46,743 nucleotides of DNA from Paenimyroides marinum. GTDB lineage: Bacteria > Bacteroidota > Bacteroidia > Flavobacteriales > Flavobacteriaceae. The stretch spans positions 1 through 46,743 of the forward strand of contig NZ_FNXE01000029.1 of the NCBI RefSeq assembly GCF_900108395.1, in the 5' to 3' direction. Positions 35,109 through 43,221 of the stretch are shown here, in pieces (the first letter of the stretch is position 1; every line of letters begins with the position of its first letter). A program made the translations under genes and the position numbers. The notes beneath the pieces were generated by a model that saw only the letters and a program-made list of their open reading frames with translations, was not told the DNA's origin and did no database searches.

Positions 35109-36179
35109 TTACTTTATTTTCTTGTTTATATAATCTTCAGTATCTTTTCCTATTGTTTTTTCTATCGTCATATTAGTACCTTCGATGATTGTTTTAGTTC
35201 CATTGTCTATACCTTTTCCAACCGATTTTTCTGCGGCTTTTACTCCTAACTTGCTAGTTCGTGTAAAAGCATAGGAAATTGCAATTTTAGTTATTCCTTC
35301 CCAAAATTGACCTTGATTTATCATATATACAGCTTCAATTCCTGTCCCCGCTAAATTCATATATCCACCAACCGCCATAAGAACACCACCTTCTGGAGCT
35401 CCAACACCTGTAATAGATAATCCTAAACCAGCATAGGTAAGGGCATCACCACCATCCTGTAATCCTGAGGATAATGATTTTAACTGATTATTCTCACTGA
35501 TGTAAACACCATCACCTGTTCTAATAGGATGAAAACCTACATCAACACTTGATTCTGTATTATTGTTATATACTGAACCGTCTTTATTCAATGTATAATA
35601 TTCACCGTCATTAGCACCATTATAGTGTAATGTTTCGGATACCGAACTAACATTTTTGTATCCCTTTTTAATAGCCTGCTCTTTAGTATCGATTTCAGCA
35701 TCATAAGTGAGCATTGTCTGTCCGTCATTTGTATAACTTTCAATCCAACCATCAGCACTCATCCCTGTTGGGTCTATCAAGTTTATTGGATTTTGATGTA
35801 CATAATGATACGGTGTATAATTCGGATAATCGGTTAAAAGAGGATCTGTTGATACAAAAATACTTATACGCGGATCGTAATACCTTTGTCCGTAATAATA
35901 TTGCTGAGTAGCGTCATCCAATTCCTTACCGTTAAATTTCCACTTATTGTCGTAACTTCCTGTATTGGTTGTCGGATATGGATCTTTGTAATACGTACTT
36001 TGGTTGTGTTCAACCATCATTTCTCCGAAAGGCAATGTCTCATAATAGTGAGATGGTCTACCGAAATTATCGGTAATATACGAAGAACTTCCTAAATGGT
36101 CACTATGGTACCACCAGATCGGTTTACGCTGGTATTCGTCGTAATCTTCTTCCGGGTCTTTAAAAAAAATTTCAAATAA
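35109..36179 (-). pseudogene. Rhs repeat-associated core with toxin-like tip, 5'-truncated
   Basis: The reading frame is open from 36179 (after a TAG at 36180-36182) to 35109, 356 codons. It begins inside the Rhs core: IWWYHSDHLGSSSYITDNFG, then KWKFNGKELDDATQQYYYG and YYDPRISIFVSTDPLL, the conserved end of the Rhs core (DPxG, here DPTG). The variable tip (about residues 165-356) has a hydrophobic helix-rich segment typical of pre-toxin regions. The TTG at 36035 is an in-frame codon, not a real start. All upstream repeats and the signal region are missing, so the product would need an external start or is a displaced cassette. Confidence 0.8.
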
Positions 36180-36256
36180 CTAATATAAAAATACTTGTTT
36201 TCTTGTTTTGAAACAAGAAAAAGCCTTTAAAAATAAGGTTCTTATCAAATATTTTT

Positions 36257-36329
36257 TTCTATCACTAACTCTGGAACACGAGGTTGAATTTCCCTTCATT
36301 ATTTTGGGTTTAATGCCGTAAAAATACAA
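36257..36329 (-). mobile_element. IS1-type end remnant
   Basis: Around 36257-36329, GGGTTTAATGCCGTAAAAATACAA repeats the end of the deleted IS1-type element at about 34700-34721 with few differences, and the adjoining start codon region encodes MKGNSTSCSRVSD, closely matching that element's MNANQTLCYKVSD. The rest of the transposase is gone. It lies directly upstream of the Rhs truncation point. Confidence 0.65.
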
Positions 36330-36332
36330 GAG

Positions 36333-36539
36333 GAGGCTGTCCCAAAAGGGCAGCTTCTTTCGTTTATGGATAATATAGGTTTTATGCAGCTACTTGATAA
36401 GATGGGTCAATTCTGACAAAAACAGCATTTTTTTGACTTGTTTATCATACGAGCTCAAGATACATATGAGGGTATAAACACAAAAAAAATCCCGAAAATT
36501 TTCGGGATTTTTGCGTTTTGAGACTTTTTAAACAGCCTC
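36333..36539. mobile_element. 207-bp inverted-repeat IS remnant (MITE-like)
   Basis: Ends GAGGCTGTCCCAAAAG (36333-36348) and CTTTTTAAACAGCCTC (36524-36539) are inverted repeats matching at 13 of 16 positions. On the minus strand the interior still encodes NAVFVRIDPSYQVAA and a stop, which looks like the last residues of a transposase (IS1182/IS5-like, from memory). So this is an internally deleted IS that keeps both ends. Its right end stops next to the TAA of the 83-aa gene. Confidence 0.6.
36485..36512. terminator. Bidirectional terminator inside the IS remnant
   Basis: AAAAATCCCGAAAATTTTCGGGATTTTT is a perfect palindrome with A- and T-runs on both sides. Here it serves as terminator of the leftward YtxH operon (gene end 36540) as well as of anything reading from the left. 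Confidence 0.8.
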
Positions 36540-36791
36540 TTATTTTTTCTTAATGAATTTGTTGAACAAAAATTTAAAAACGGTTGATAAAACCAGCGTT
36601 TTTATGCCTTTTGAATTTTTTACCGTGCTGCCTAATGAAGCCAATCCTTGATGGATTAATTTATTAGGCGAAAATAATCCGGTAATGTCTTCGACATCAT
36701 TCCCAATTTTCCGAATGCTTATTTCGCGTTCCAATCTAAGAATTTCTAACTCTTTATCAACCTCTTCATATGATGTGTAAATTTTTTTCAT
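36540..36791 (-). CDS. DUF6327-like small protein of the YtxH operon
   Basis: 83 aa. Acidic N-terminal helix (YEEVDKELEILRLEREISIR) and a basic, hydrophobic C-terminus (TLVLSTVFKFLFNKFIKKK) that could touch the membrane. It has the size, composition and position of the protein that follows the holin-like gene in many flavobacterial YtxH operons. Function unknown. Two bases separate it from the holin-like gene; an IS-like inverted repeat ends directly at its stop. Confidence 0.7.
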   Translation of the reverse strand: MKKIYTSYEEVDKELEILRLEREISIRKIGNDVEDITGLFSPNKLIHQGLASLGSTVKNSKGIKTLVLSTVFKFLFNKFIKKK

Positions 36792-36793
36792 AA

Positions 36794-37144
36794 TTAGTCA
36801 AAAAAGATTTTAGAAAATTTTTTAAGCACGGGAATGTCAATAATTATCCTGCGCATATTATAGATAATAATTGCAAGGATGATGTAAAATCCACCAATAA
36901 TTAAAAACCCGTAAGTGTTGTTATCTAATACTTTTCCTAAAGCAAATGCTGCAGCGAATGATAAGAAAAGCAACGATAACGCTGCAAGTAAGCTAATCGC
37001 AAAAATTTTTAATATGAAGCCTGTAGCTTTCGATACAATCTTAAATCCCAATAAAGAATAATAATCAATATTAGCATCTAAAAAGACCTTTGCTTCAGAC
37101 TTCATATCCTGAAGATGTTGTTTTACCTCTTCATTAAATGCCAT
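36794..37144 (-). CDS. Phage-holin-family-like membrane protein (Phage_holin_3_6 type)
   Basis: 116 aa. A soluble N-terminus of about 45 residues is followed by two membrane helices (FAISLLAALSLLFLSFAAAF and FLIIGGFYIILAIIIY) and a short basic tail ending with IPVLKKFSKIFFD. The shape matches holin-X/DUF1469-type proteins, which in chromosomal operons with YtxH are unrelated to phage lysis and seem to be envelope-stress proteins. Three-base spacing to YtxH shows an operon. Confidence 0.75.
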   Translation of the reverse strand: MAFNEEVKQHLQDMKSEAKVFLDANIDYYSLLGFKIVSKATGFILKIFAISLLAALSLLFLSFAAAFALGKVLDNNTYGFLIIGGFYIILAIIIYNMRRIIIDIPVLKKFSKIFFD

Positions 37145-37147
37145 AGA

Positions 37148-37528
37148 CTATTTTAATTCAGATTTAATATTGTCTGCAGCTTTATTGGTTAAATCTTTTG
37201 CTTTGTCAACTGCATTTGCTGCATCGCTTTTTAATTCTGCTAATTTACGTTCTAAACTTGCAATGACATCTTCTTTTTTATTGTCAGCTTTGTTAACCAA
37301 TGTATTAAAAGATGATTCAAAATCAGCTTTTTTAGAAGAGATTAAACTTTTTATCTGATTTCTTAAATCATCCATCTTGTAGTTTAAATCGTCAGCTCCG
37401 GATTTAAATCCTTTAGAGATTTTTCTTCTTGTTTTTTCACCTTGCTCAGGTGCTAATAATACTCCGGCAACAGCTCCTACTGCTGCACCCGCTAGAATAG
37501 CTACTAATGTATTTCCTGTTTTTCCCAT
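37148..37528 (-). CDS. YtxH domain-containing protein
   Basis: 126 aa. The N-terminal hydrophobic Gly/Ala helix (LVAILAGAAVGAVAGVLLAP) followed by EQGEKTRRKISKG is the YtxH signature. The rest is a charged coiled coil (residues ~45-126). Homologues are induced by general stress and are thought to interact with the envelope. First gene of the three-gene leftward operon; it is divergent from the symporter gene with 159 bp between them. Confidence 0.88.
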   Translation of the reverse strand: MGKTGNTLVAILAGAAVGAVAGVLLAPEQGEKTRRKISKGFKSGADDLNYKMDDLRNQIKSLISSKKADFESSFNTLVNKADNKKEDVIASLERKLAELKSDAANAVDKAKDLTNKAADNIKSELK

Positions 37529-37654
37529 AACAAACTTTATTTAATTTTTTAAAATGATATAATAATACTTAAAAGTACGATATTTTTTTTGAATCGTTGT
37601 TAATAACCGGTTAAAATTTAATAGAAGGTAATTTTATAAGCCCGAAAAACTGTT

Positions 37655-37662
37655 TATATTTG
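37655..37662 (+). promoter_or_regulatory. -7 promoter box of the symporter gene
   Basis: TATATTTG matches TAnnTTTG and lies 26 bases before the ATG. No clear -33 element. Confidence 0.5.
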
Positions 37663-37687
37663 CTTTTCAACAATTTAAATAATACAG

Positions 37688-39124
37688 ATGCTTAAAACCA
37701 AATTAGGAATTTTCACTACCGTTTTTATTACTCTTGCAATTATTATCACCCTTTTATACGAATTTGATCTACTGAACATTTCTGCTGATTTTATGGTTGG
37801 TGTTCGTTGGGCAACAGCTTTGGTTTTGATTATCAATGCGTTTTATAAAAGAAACCTTACCACATGGATTATTAGCTGTATGATTTTGGGTATTTTCGTA
37901 GGAATTGATTTTCCTAATGTGGCAATAGCATTACAACCTTTAAGTAAAGGATTTATCAAACTGGTAAAAACGATTGTAGCGCCGATTATTTTTGCAACGC
38001 TGGTTTACGGTATCGCAGGACATTCCGATTTAAAACAAGTAGGAAGAATGGCTTGGAAATCCATGCTGTACTTCTTTTGTGCCACATCGTGTGCTATTTT
38101 TATTGGTTTGGGGGTAATCAACCTTACCAAAGCAGGGGTGGGGGTAGATATAGAAAGCATGCCCCATGAAGAATTACCGGTTACAAAAGGTATTGATCCT
38201 GTATTGGAAAGCCTGCCGGAACACGTTCACGGTGTGTATAAATTTACACATTTTATTTACGAATTGTTCCCGGAGAACATTGTACGGTCAATGTTTGAAA
38301 ATCAGGTATTACAAGTAGTGGTATTCTCTGTTTTGTTTGGAATTGGCTTGGCAATGGTAGAAGAAAAGAAAAGAAAACCTTTGGTCGATTTTACCGAAAG
38401 TTTATCTGAAACCATGTTTAAGTTTACCAACATCATCATGTATTTTGCACCTATTGGCGTAGGTGCGGCAATGGCATACACGGTAGGACATTTAGGGGTT
38501 GATATTCTTAAAAACCTGTTTATGTTGTTAGGGTCGTTGTATCTGGCATTGCTTTTATTCTTGTTGCTGGTATTTGTGCCGGTAATGATATTCTTAAAAA
38601 TACCTGTTAAAAAGTTTATTGAAGCGGTGAAAGAACCGGTTTCAATTGCCTTTGCAACCACAAGTTCCGATGCTGCTTTACCGAAAGCCATGAGTGCTAT
38701 GGAAAAATTTGGTGTGCCGCGTAAAATAGTATCGTTTGTTATACCAACCGGTTATAGTTTTAATTTAGACGGAACATCACTGTATCTTTCCTTAGCATCG
38801 ATATTTGTTGCACAGGCTGCCGGAATGCATTTAGATATCGGTCAGCAGTTAGGAATTGCTTTTACCTTAATGATCACATCAAAAGGGGTGGCAGCCGTTC
38901 CGCGTGCATCGTTAATTGTTTTAATTGCCACAGCAGAACAATTTGGATTGCCGGTGTTTATCATAGCCGCTATTTTAGGGATTGATGAATTAATGGATAT
39001 GGCTCGGACTTCGGTAAACGTTATTGGCAACTGTTTGGCAACAATAGTTGTTGCAAAATGGGAAGGTGAGTTTGATGAAGAGGCTCCGTACCGATTGACC
39101 GATGAGGTTTTGGATGAGATATAA
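37688..39124 (+). CDS. Dicarboxylate/amino acid:cation symporter (DAACS, GltP-like)
   Basis: 478 aa, about eight membrane helices. The re-entrant loop motif appears as TTSSDAALPKAMSAM (typically SSSxATLP), and the TM7 motif SFNLDGTSLYL with the Na+/H+-binding NLDGT is intact; DELMDMARTSVNVIGN near the end is the TM8 substrate-binding block. Likely substrates are glutamate, aspartate or C4-dicarboxylates, not determinable here. Single gene with its own promoter and terminator. Confidence 0.92.
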   Translation: MLKTKLGIFTTVFITLAIIITLLYEFDLLNISADFMVGVRWATALVLIINAFYKRNLTTWIISCMILGIFVGIDFPNVAIALQPLSKGFIKLVKTIVAPIIFATLVYGIAGHSDLKQVGRMAWKSMLYFFCATSCAIFIGLGVINLTKAGVGVDIESMPHEELPVTKGIDPVLESLPEHVHGVYKFTHFIYELFPENIVRSMFENQVLQVVVFSVLFGIGLAMVEEKKRKPLVDFTESLSETMFKFTNIIMYFAPIGVGAAMAYTVGHLGVDILKNLFMLLGSLYLALLLFLLLVFVPVMIFLKIPVKKFIEAVKEPVSIAFATTSSDAALPKAMSAMEKFGVPRKIVSFVIPTGYSFNLDGTSLYLSLASIFVAQAAGMHLDIGQQLGIAFTLMITSKGVAAVPRASLIVLIATAEQFGLPVFIIAAILGIDELMDMARTSVNVIGNCLATIVVAKWEGEFDEEAPYRLTDEVLDEI

Positions 39125-39130
39125 ATTACA

Positions 39131-39163
39131 AAAAACGGATTCAAAAATTGAATCCGTTTTTTT
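39131..39163. terminator. Bidirectional terminator between symporter and SMR exporter
   Basis: AAAAACGGATTCAA / TTGAATCCGTTTTT with a 3-base loop and T-run on both strands, 7 bases after the symporter stop and overlapping the end of the convergent SMR gene. Confidence 0.9.
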
Positions 39164-39488
39164 ATGCCGATACCATTTTTAAACCGATAATTGACCCAAT
39201 TAAGGTGGTGATAAAGAATATACGCCAAAAAGTGGTTGGATCGTTAAAAATAAAAATACCAATTAAAACAGTGCCTACAGCACCAATTCCTGTCCACACC
39301 GCATAAGCCGTTCCTAAAGGCAGTGTTTGGGTAGCTTTCATCAGTAAAGCCATACTAACCACTAACGATATAAAAAAACCAGTGTACCAAAGATAGGCAT
39401 CTGTTCCGGTAGCTTCTTTAGCTTTTCCCAAACAAGTCGTAAATAATACCTCAAAAAGTCCTGCAATGATTAAAATAATCCAGTTCAT
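39162..39488 (-). CDS. Small multidrug resistance (SMR) family exporter
   Basis: 108 aa with four membrane helices. The membrane-embedded glutamate E13 in IAGLFEVLF is the proton/substrate site. LPLGTAYAVWTGIGAVG is the conserved TM3 motif, strongest in the SugE/Gdx guanidinium-exporter branch, though the ATGTDAYLW loop differs. SMR proteins act as antiparallel or parallel homodimers in the inner membrane. Follows the Crp-like gene by 77 bp on the same strand, so the regulator may control it (inference). Confidence 0.88.
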   Translation of the reverse strand: MNWIILIIAGLFEVLFTTCLGKAKEATGTDAYLWYTGFFISLVVSMALLMKATQTLPLGTAYAVWTGIGAVGTVLIGIFIFNDPTTFWRIFFITTLIGSIIGLKMVSA

Positions 39489-39565
39489 AATTCATTAATT
39501 TTAAAATGCAAAATTGAGGCTTTTAAATGGTATAAAATTTTACAATTGTTAAAAAATAAAAGCAA

Positions 39566-40129
39566 TTATTTTATATCTGCACGTATCCTGCTCAAGCTTA
39601 CCTGAGTTATCCCCAAATAGGAAGCAATGTAACCTAATGCAACACGTTGTACTAAATACGGATGGTTTTTAATGAGATCAAGGTATCGTTCTTTTGCCGA
39701 TTTAAATTGCAGGGAAATTAAACGTTCTTCGCTTTTTATCAGTTCTTTTTCAGCTAATTTTCTTCCCCAATTGGCAATTTCAATATTTGTTTGATACAAT
39801 TTTTGAAGTACGTCAGAATGAATTTTATAAAAAACGGTTTCTTCTAAGAGCTCAATATCTTCATAACTTTTTTGATTATTAACATAGCTGTTCATAGAAA
39901 ACACAGCAGATCCTTCAAAACCAAACCAAAAAGTGACTTCGCTTCCAGAAGTGGACGCATACGCACGAACGACTCCTTTTTTAATAAAGTAAATGGCTTT
40001 TTCTACCTTGTGGTGTTGCAATAAGAGCGTACCTTTTTGAAAGGTGACTTCTTCGGCATCTTGTTTCAGCAATTCTTTTGCGTGGGATGATAATGGATAA
40101 ATGAAGTCTAAAATGCTGTTTAATTGCAT
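39566..40129 (-). CDS. Crp/Fnr-family transcriptional regulator
   Basis: 187 aa, the short flavobacterial form. The cNMP-binding-like beta domain (about residues 20-125) has KAIYFIKKGVVRAYAST but no conserved phosphate-binding arginine pattern of CRP, so it may not bind cAMP. The C-terminal helix-turn-helix is GYIASYLGITQVSLSRIRAD. The protein is one of the Bacteroidota Crp-like regulators often placed beside a gene for a transporter or efflux pump, here the SMR gene. Confidence 0.85.
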   Translation of the reverse strand: MQLNSILDFIYPLSSHAKELLKQDAEEVTFQKGTLLLQHHKVEKAIYFIKKGVVRAYASTSGSEVTFWFGFEGSAVFSMNSYVNNQKSYEDIELLEETVFYKIHSDVLQKLYQTNIEIANWGRKLAEKELIKSEERLISLQFKSAKERYLDLIKNHPYLVQRVALGYIASYLGITQVSLSRIRADIK

Positions 40130-40145
40130 AACTTTTATGGATATA

Positions 40146-40176
40146 AAAAGCGTACTTGTTTTTTAAGTACGCTTTT
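40146..40176 (-). terminator. Terminator of glnS
   Basis: AAAAGCGTACTT / AAGTACGCTTTT, a perfect 12-bp stem with a 7-base loop, followed on the minus strand by T's. It lies just after the GlnS stop at 40183. Confidence 0.85.
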
Positions 40177-40182
40177 GTTTGA

Positions 40183-41868
40183 TTATTCTTTACTCTCTAC
40201 TTTAGCCCACGTATCTCGCAAACCTACCGTTTTGTTAAATACTAATTTTTCTGCAGTGGTATCTCTATCTACACAGAAATATCCTAAACGCTGAAACTGG
40301 AATTTATCGCCGTTTGTCGCCGTTTTTAAGCTTGGTTCTACATAACCTGTAATTACTTTTAACGAATCGGGGTTAATGTATTCCTTAAAATCAACTTCTT
40401 TGTTTCCATCAGGGTTTTCATGTGTAAACAAGCGGTCGTAAATACGCACTTCTGCTTCAACAGCATGCGGAACCGATACCCAATGGATCGTTCCTTTTAC
40501 TTTGCGTTTTGAGGCTTCGGTTCCACTACCAGATTTGGAGTCGGCATCGTAAGTAGCGTGAATTTCGGTAATGTTTCCATTTGCGTCTTTTACCACGCTT
40601 TCACCTTTAATGATGTAAGCGTTCTTTAAACGCACTTCTTTTCCTAATGTTAAACGGAAAAATTTCTTGTCGGCATCTTCCTTAAAATCTTCTCTTTCAA
40701 TATACAATTCTCTTGAAAAAGGAATTTTTCTAAACGTCAGTTCCTCTGCTTCAGGGTTGTTTTCTGCATCTAACCATTCTTCCTGACCTTCGGGATAGTT
40801 CGTAATTACTAATTTAACCGGATCAAGAACAGCCATTACACGGTCGGTAATCTTGTTTAAATCTTCGCGAACACAGAATTCCAATAACGAAACATCAATT
40901 AAATTGGTGCGTTTTGCAATTCCAATGGTATCGGCAAAGTTGCGAATGGCAGTTGGCGTGTATCCACGGCGACGCATACCCGAAATGGTGCTCATACGCG
41001 GATCGTCCCAACCGGTAACGTGTTTTTCGTTTACTAATTGCAGTAATTTACGTTTTGATACAACCGTGTGCGATAAATTTCTACGAGCAAATTCGCGTTG
41101 TTTTGGTCGAACTTTCTCCTCATCGTAAATTTGATCTAAAAACCAATCGTACAATTCACGATGGGGTAAAAATTCCAATGTACAGAACGAGTGTGAGATT
41201 TGCTCGATATAATCGCTTTCGCCATGTGCCCAATCGTACATCGGATAAATTTTCCAATCGGCTCCGGTGCGGTGGTGCGATGCGTTAATGATACGGTACA
41301 TAATCGGGTCGCGCATTAACATATTTGGCGATGCCATGTCAATTTTTGCACGTAAAATATATGCACCTTCGGCAAATTCACCGTTTTTCATTCGTTCGAA
41401 TAAATCCAGATTCTCTTCAACTGACCGCTCTCGGTTTGGCGAATTAACGCCCGGTTGTGTAGGTGTACCTTTTTGTTGAGCAATTTCTTCTGCTGATAAA
41501 TTATCAACATACGCCTTGCCTTTTTTAATTAAAAGTATTGCCCAATTGTATAATTCCTGAAAATAATCAGAGGCATAAACTTCCTGATCCCATTTGTAAC
41601 CCAGCCATTCTACATCGCGTTTAATGGCATCAACAAATTCCTGTTCTTCTTTAGCCGGATTGGTATCGTCAAAACGCAAATTTACCGGTGCGTTGTAATC
41701 TAAGCCCAGTCCAAAGTTTAAACAGATCGATGATGCGTGCCCGATATGCAGGTATCCGTTAGGTTCCGGCGGAAAGCGAAAGCGTAATTTATCTTGTGGC
41801 AAACCATTTGCTAAATCTTCTTCAATAATTTGCTCTATAAAATTCAATGATTTTTCTTTTGTTGACAT
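40183..41868 (-). CDS. glnS: Glutaminyl-tRNA synthetase
   Basis: 561 aa class Ic synthetase. The HIGH signature is in [15 protein letters not shown] near residue 33-47 and the KMSKS-equivalent is VVSKRKLLQ. The C-terminal anticodon-binding beta-barrels are complete ([23 protein letters not shown]). Length and order match bacterial GlnS, with no YqeY extension. Charges tRNA-Gln directly; it is a single gene with the start at ATG 41868. Confidence 0.97.
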   Translation of the reverse strand: MSTKEKSLNFIEQIIEEDLANGLPQDKLRFRFPPEPNGYLHIGHASSICLNFGLGLDYNAPVNLRFDDTNPAKEEQEFVDAIKRDVEWLGYKWDQEVYASDYFQELYNWAILLIKKGKAYVDNLSAEEIAQQKGTPTQPGVNSPNRERSVEENLDLFERMKNGEFAEGAYILRAKIDMASPNMLMRDPIMYRIINASHHRTGADWKIYPMYDWAHGESDYIEQISHSFCTLEFLPHRELYDWFLDQIYDEEKVRPKQREFARRNLSHTVVSKRKLLQLVNEKHVTGWDDPRMSTISGMRRRGYTPTAIRNFADTIGIAKRTNLIDVSLLEFCVREDLNKITDRVMAVLDPVKLVITNYPEGQEEWLDAENNPEAEELTFRKIPFSRELYIEREDFKEDADKKFFRLTLGKEVRLKNAYIIKGESVVKDANGNITEIHATYDADSKSGSGTEASKRKVKGTIHWVSVPHAVEAEVRIYDRLFTHENPDGNKEVDFKEYINPDSLKVITGYVEPSLKTATNGDKFQFQRLGYFCVDRDTTAEKLVFNKTVGLRDTWAKVESKE

Positions 41869-41910
41869 ATTCTTGAATTAAGAGTACAAATTTACCAAAA
41901 AAATGTGGAT

Positions 41911-41918
41911 TATTTTTG
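41911..41918 (+). promoter_or_regulatory. Possible -7 box of folB
   Basis: TATTTTTG fits TAnnTTTG in the gap between divergent glnS and folB, 53 bases before the folB start. Tentative. Confidence 0.3.
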
Positions 41919-41971
41919 TGCAAGATTATGTTATAAAAAAGCATTAATTTTACTTTTTAAAATAAAGACAG

Positions 41972-42331
41972 ATGGGAATTATTCGCTTAACAAATATCAG
42001 AGTTTTTACAAATCACGGTTGTTTGGAAGAAGAAGCTAAAATTGGATCCGATTACCGGGTTGACTTAGAAATCAAAGCCGATTTACGAAAGTCTGCCGAC
42101 TCTGATGAATTGGCCGATACTGTTGATTATGTACATTTAAACCGGATTGTTAAAGAAGAAATGGCGATACGTTCTAAATTACTGGAACATGTTGCAAAAC
42201 GCATTATTGTAAGAATTTTTAAGGAACTGCCCATGGTTTCAACAATTTTGCTGGAAGTTTCAAAAATAAACCCGCCCATTGGTGGTGATGTTGAACAAGT
42301 TACCATTGTAATGGAAGAATACCGGGCATAA
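41972..42331 (+). CDS. folB: Dihydroneopterin aldolase
   Basis: 119 aa. Cleaves 7,8-dihydroneopterin to 6-hydroxymethyl-dihydropterin in folate synthesis. The start IIRLTNIRVFTNHGCLEEE carries the catalytic Glu region, DTVDYVHLNRIV is the conserved central strand-helix block, and the lysine in VSKINPPIGGDVE lies in the usual active-site position. Full length. Followed by the tRNA gene; divergent from glnS. Confidence 0.9.
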   Translation: MGIIRLTNIRVFTNHGCLEEEAKIGSDYRVDLEIKADLRKSADSDELADTVDYVHLNRIVKEEMAIRSKLLEHVAKRIIVRIFKELPMVSTILLEVSKINPPIGGDVEQVTIVMEEYRA

Positions 42332-42392
42332 TTTTTGGCTTTAGGTTTTGAAATTTGATTTTTTGTAGTAGATTTGCAAACACATTACAAAT

Positions 42393-42463
42393 GGCATCTT
42401 GTCCGAGTGGCTAGGAAGCGGTCTGCAAAACCGTCTACAGCGGTTCGAATCCGCTAGATGCCT
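42393..42463 (+). tRNA. tRNA-Cys (anticodon GCA)
   Basis: A 71-nt cloverleaf: acceptor stem GGCATCT / AGATGCC, discriminator U (typical for tRNA-Cys), anticodon arm CGGT-CTGCAAA-ACCG with GCA at 42425-42427, and T-loop GGTTCGAATCC. The 3' CCA is not encoded. It lies between folB and a lipoprotein gene, followed by a terminator. Confidence 0.97.
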
Positions 42464-42467
42464 CTTC

Positions 42468-42496
42468 AAAAAACCTTCAACTATTGAAGGTTTTTT
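42468..42496 (+). terminator. Terminator of tRNA-Cys
   Basis: AAAAAACCTTCAA / TTGAAGGTTTTTT stem with a 3-base loop and a T-run, right behind the tRNA. Confidence 0.9.
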
Positions 42497-42554
42497 TATT
42501 TATTTCTCCTTTGCATCTTTCAAATGTATTATATTTATCTAAAAAATAATTGAA

Positions 42555-43106
42555 ATGAAAAAAGCGGTTTTATTACTTCTGTTTTTTGGAATTGTTGCTT
42601 GTACGTCAGAATCGTTATCGGTTAAACAGGCAACGGCATTAATTAATGATCATACCGAGAAATATCCTTATTTTGAAAAAGCTACGTTACAGTTGGGCGA
42701 GCAAAAATTCAGGGTTAAAAAAGACTCTGTAGAATTGTCCGTCCTAAAAAATCTGGCGTCACAAGGCTTCATAACGTTTAATACACTAAATGCACGTAAA
42801 AAGCTGCTTTCTAAAGATTCTGTTCAGGTTGTAACTATTGCTTTAACAGCCAATGCTTCTAAATACGTTGTCAATCAGAAAAAGAATAAAGCCGAAATAA
42901 AAACCTTTTTGTTTACCATTCAGGAAAATTCTGATGTTCAGTTAGAACTGAATAATAAAACCAAAGCAACCGCAACCGCCAAACTTATTAAACAACCAAC
43001 GCCTTTTGCCGGTTTGGTAAAAGATAAAAACGCCAATTCAGAATTCATCACCCAGAAGTTTGTGTTGAAATACAAAAAGGAAACCGGATGGTATGTACAA
43101 AAATGA
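42555..43106 (+). CDS. Lipoprotein of unknown function
   Basis: 183 aa. The lipobox is FFGIVACTSES with Cys16 as the lipidation site (MKKAVLLLLFFGIVAC), so it is membrane-anchored. The rest is a beta-rich, lysine-heavy domain (about residues 20-183) without motifs that I recognise. It lies between the tRNA terminator and the permease gene. No known family assigned. Confidence 0.75.
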   Translation: MKKAVLLLLFFGIVACTSESLSVKQATALINDHTEKYPYFEKATLQLGEQKFRVKKDSVELSVLKNLASQGFITFNTLNARKKLLSKDSVQVVTIALTANASKYVVNQKKNKAEIKTFLFTIQENSDVQLELNNKTKATATAKLIKQPTPFAGLVKDKNANSEFITQKFVLKYKKETGWYVQK

Positions 43107-43171
43107 TCCCAAATCCGTTTTTTATCTCCATAAAAATTAAAAAAGACTTTAAACGGTAGCTTTATTTTACC

Positions 43172-43179
43172 TATATTTG
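43172..43179 (+). promoter_or_regulatory. -7 promoter box of the permease gene
   Basis: TATATTTG (TAnnTTTG) 43 bases before the chosen ATG at 43222. Its position makes the more upstream start at 43177 unlikely, since that would lie on the promoter itself. Confidence 0.5.
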
Positions 43180-43221
43180 GTTTTTAAGTATATTTTAACA
43201 AATAACTATAAAATTGATTAT

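Noticed and set aside
36033..36035. TTG as true start of the Rhs gene
   Set aside because: The Rhs core homology continues upstream in the same frame to about 36165, so the TTG is an internal codon of a truncated gene.
36794..37144. Phage-derived lysis holin
   Set aside because: Despite the family name it forms a chromosomal operon with YtxH and a DUF protein and there are no phage genes nearby.
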